Shown here piece after piece: positions 62,939-64,000 of a stretch of DNA of 64,000 nucleotides. Numbering within the stretch: position 1 is the first letter of the stretch; every line of letters begins with the position of its first letter. Source of the DNA: an uncultured Lachnospiraceae bacterium. Its GTDB lineage: Bacteria; Bacillota; Clostridia; Lachnospirales; Lachnospiraceae. The notes beneath the pieces are model-generated. The model worked only from the letters and a program-made list of their open reading frames with translations, made no database searches and had not been told where the DNA came from. Location of the stretch: contig ONKG01000001.1 in assembly GCA_900318375.1 (NCBI GenBank), positions 1 to 64,000 on the forward strand, written 5' to 3'. Both the position numbers and the translations under genes were made by a program.

Positions 62939-64000
62939 TTGATTTCAAAAGACTATACACTTGGAATCGATATCGGATCCACGACGGTCAAAATCGCCAT
63001 CCTGGATCCTTCTTATAAAATCATGTTTGCCGACTACCGCAGACATCACGCGGACATTCAGGGAACTCTTCGCGGTCTTGTTCAGGATGCCCTGGCCAGG
63101 CTGGGGGATATCACGATCCACCCGGTCATCACAGGTTCCGGCGGACTGACCCTGGCGACACACCTTCAGGTACCCTTTGTCCAGGAAGTAGTCTCGGTCT
63201 CCACCGCTCTTGAGAAAATTGCTCCCAAAACCGATGTTGCGATCGAACTGGGAGGAGAAGACGCTAAGATCATCTACTTTGAAAACGGCAGCATCGAACA
63301 GAGAATGAACGGTATCTGTGCAGGCGGCACAGGCTCCTTTATCGACCAGATGGCCAGCCTTCTGCAGACTGATGCGGCAGGGCTTAACCGCTATGCCCGC
63401 GGATACCGCTCTCTCTACACCATCGCTGCGCGCTGCGGTGTCTTCGCCAAATCCGACATTCAGCCCCTGATCAATGAAGGCGCCACAAAGGAAGACCTGG
63501 CCGCCTCCATTTTCCAGGCTGTCGTCAACCAGACTATAAGCGGACTTGCCTGCGGCAAGCCCATCCGCGGCCACGTCGCGTTTCTGGGCGGCCCCCTGCA
63601 TTTCCTTCCGGAGCTCAAGGCATCCTTCGTGCGCACCCTCAACCTCGACGACGAACACACCATTGATCTGGAAAATTCCCACCTGTTCGCCGCCATGGGC
63701 AGCGCCATGAACGCACACGAAGACAATCATGTCCTCCTCTCCGAGATGGCGGACCGTCTGTCAGGACAGCTCCACATGGAGTTTGAGATCGGCCGTATGG
63801 ATCCTCTCTTTGCCAATCAGGAAGAGTATGACGAATTCTGCCGCCGCCACGAGAAGGCACGCGTCACTCGCGGGAATCTGGCCGATTACCACGGAAACTG
63901 CTTCCTGGGAATCGACGCGGGCTCCACGACGACCAAGCTCGCCCTCGTCGGAGAGGACGGCTCTCTTCTCTATTCATTTTACAGCAATAACAACGGCAGC
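62939..64000 (+). CDS. 2-hydroxyacyl-CoA dehydratase activase (BadF/BcrA family), partial
   Basis: The frame starts at TTG 62939 (AAAGGAG, 9-nt spacing) and is still open at the right edge after 354 codons. The first ASKHA ATPase domain has GIDIGSTTVKIAIL, IELGGEDAKI and the cluster-binding CAGGTGSFIDQMA and CGVFAKSDI cysteines. A second ATPase domain begins at about residue 322 (FLGIDAGSTTTKLALVG), so this is the long tandem type that usually exceeds 1,400 residues and ends with a dehydratase-like part. Activases use ATP to inject an electron into 2-hydroxyacyl-CoA dehydratases in amino-acid fermentation. Confidence 0.92.
   Translation, partial: MISKDYTLGIDIGSTTVKIAILDPSYKIMFADYRRHHADIQGTLRGLVQDALARLGDITIHPVITGSGGLTLATHLQVPFVQEVVSVSTALEKIAPKTDVAIELGGEDAKIIYFENGSIEQRMNGICAGGTGSFIDQMASLLQTDAAGLNRYARGYRSLYTIAARCGVFAKSDIQPLINEGATKEDLAASIFQAVVNQTISGLACGKPIRGHVAFLGGPLHFLPELKASFVRTLNLDDEHTIDLENSHLFAAMGSAMNAHEDNHVLLSEMADRLSGQLHMEFEIGRMDPLFANQEEYDEFCRRHEKARVTRGNLADYHGNCFLGIDAGSTTTKLALVGEDGSLLYSFYSNNNGS

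Overview
The window looks like chromosomal DNA of a strictly anaerobic, low-to-mid GC Firmicute, most likely a member of the Clostridia close to Lachnospiraceae (inferred from gene content; no search was run). Pointers are strong AGGAGG-type ribosome sites, many Gram-positive lipoproteins, RNase Y, RemA, a type III glutamine synthetase, type III pantothenate kinase, RqcH, a SpoVB-type flippase, AmmeMemoRadiSam proteins and a 2-hydroxyacyl-CoA dehydratase activase. No rRNA, tRNA, CRISPR array or intact insertion sequence was seen.

Layout. 1-13600 is a cell-surface/accessory region: a large minus-strand protein that runs off the left edge and ends in a 16-residue acidic repeat, two zinc-ribbon membrane proteins (one TcaA-like) with a small membrane protein, a trypsin-like lipoprotein protease with InlB-type repeats, an Ig-like secreted protein, an M30-like metalloprotease lipoprotein and a lipoprotein behind a consensus promoter. 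13905-17884 holds a helix-turn-helix protein, a DmpA-type peptidase and the coenzyme A genes coaX and coaBC. 17972-23793 is an AmmeMemoRadiSam pair interrupted by a truncated clostripain gene and a second secreted-type gene; a 3' fragment paralogous to the latter remains beyond the radical SAM gene. 24563-29262 carries a MATE pump, hemW and lepA. 29472-38508 is a five-gene operon joining a sugar-type ABC importer (two permeases, giant solute-binding lipoprotein) to an HlyD-like adaptor and a MacB-like membrane protein, without an ATPase. 39171-43485 has gpmI and glnN, the latter with a long structured leader.

43663-49247 is a housekeeping operon read leftward: yicC, remA, gmk, rpoZ, rimO, pgsA, thiN. 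Then come rqcH, a flippase, glgA, a catalytically degenerate tyrosine recombinase, rny, recX, recA (with a LexA box), a sigma-70-like protein lacking a recognisable promoter-binding part, a rhomboid-like pseudoprotease with a zinc ribbon, and an activase gene running off the right edge.

The most unusual content lies between genes. Two families of repeated, structured extragenic elements each occur twice. One (24300-24492 and 58870-59082) has a 20-bp inverted repeat with a compensatory base-pair change and sits between recA and recX in its second copy. The other (23941-24130 and 38812-38998) pairs a terminator-like hairpin, a CATAGGAAAT palindrome and a 12-codon reading frame whose changes are largely synonymous. 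These are the best candidates here for undescribed systems.
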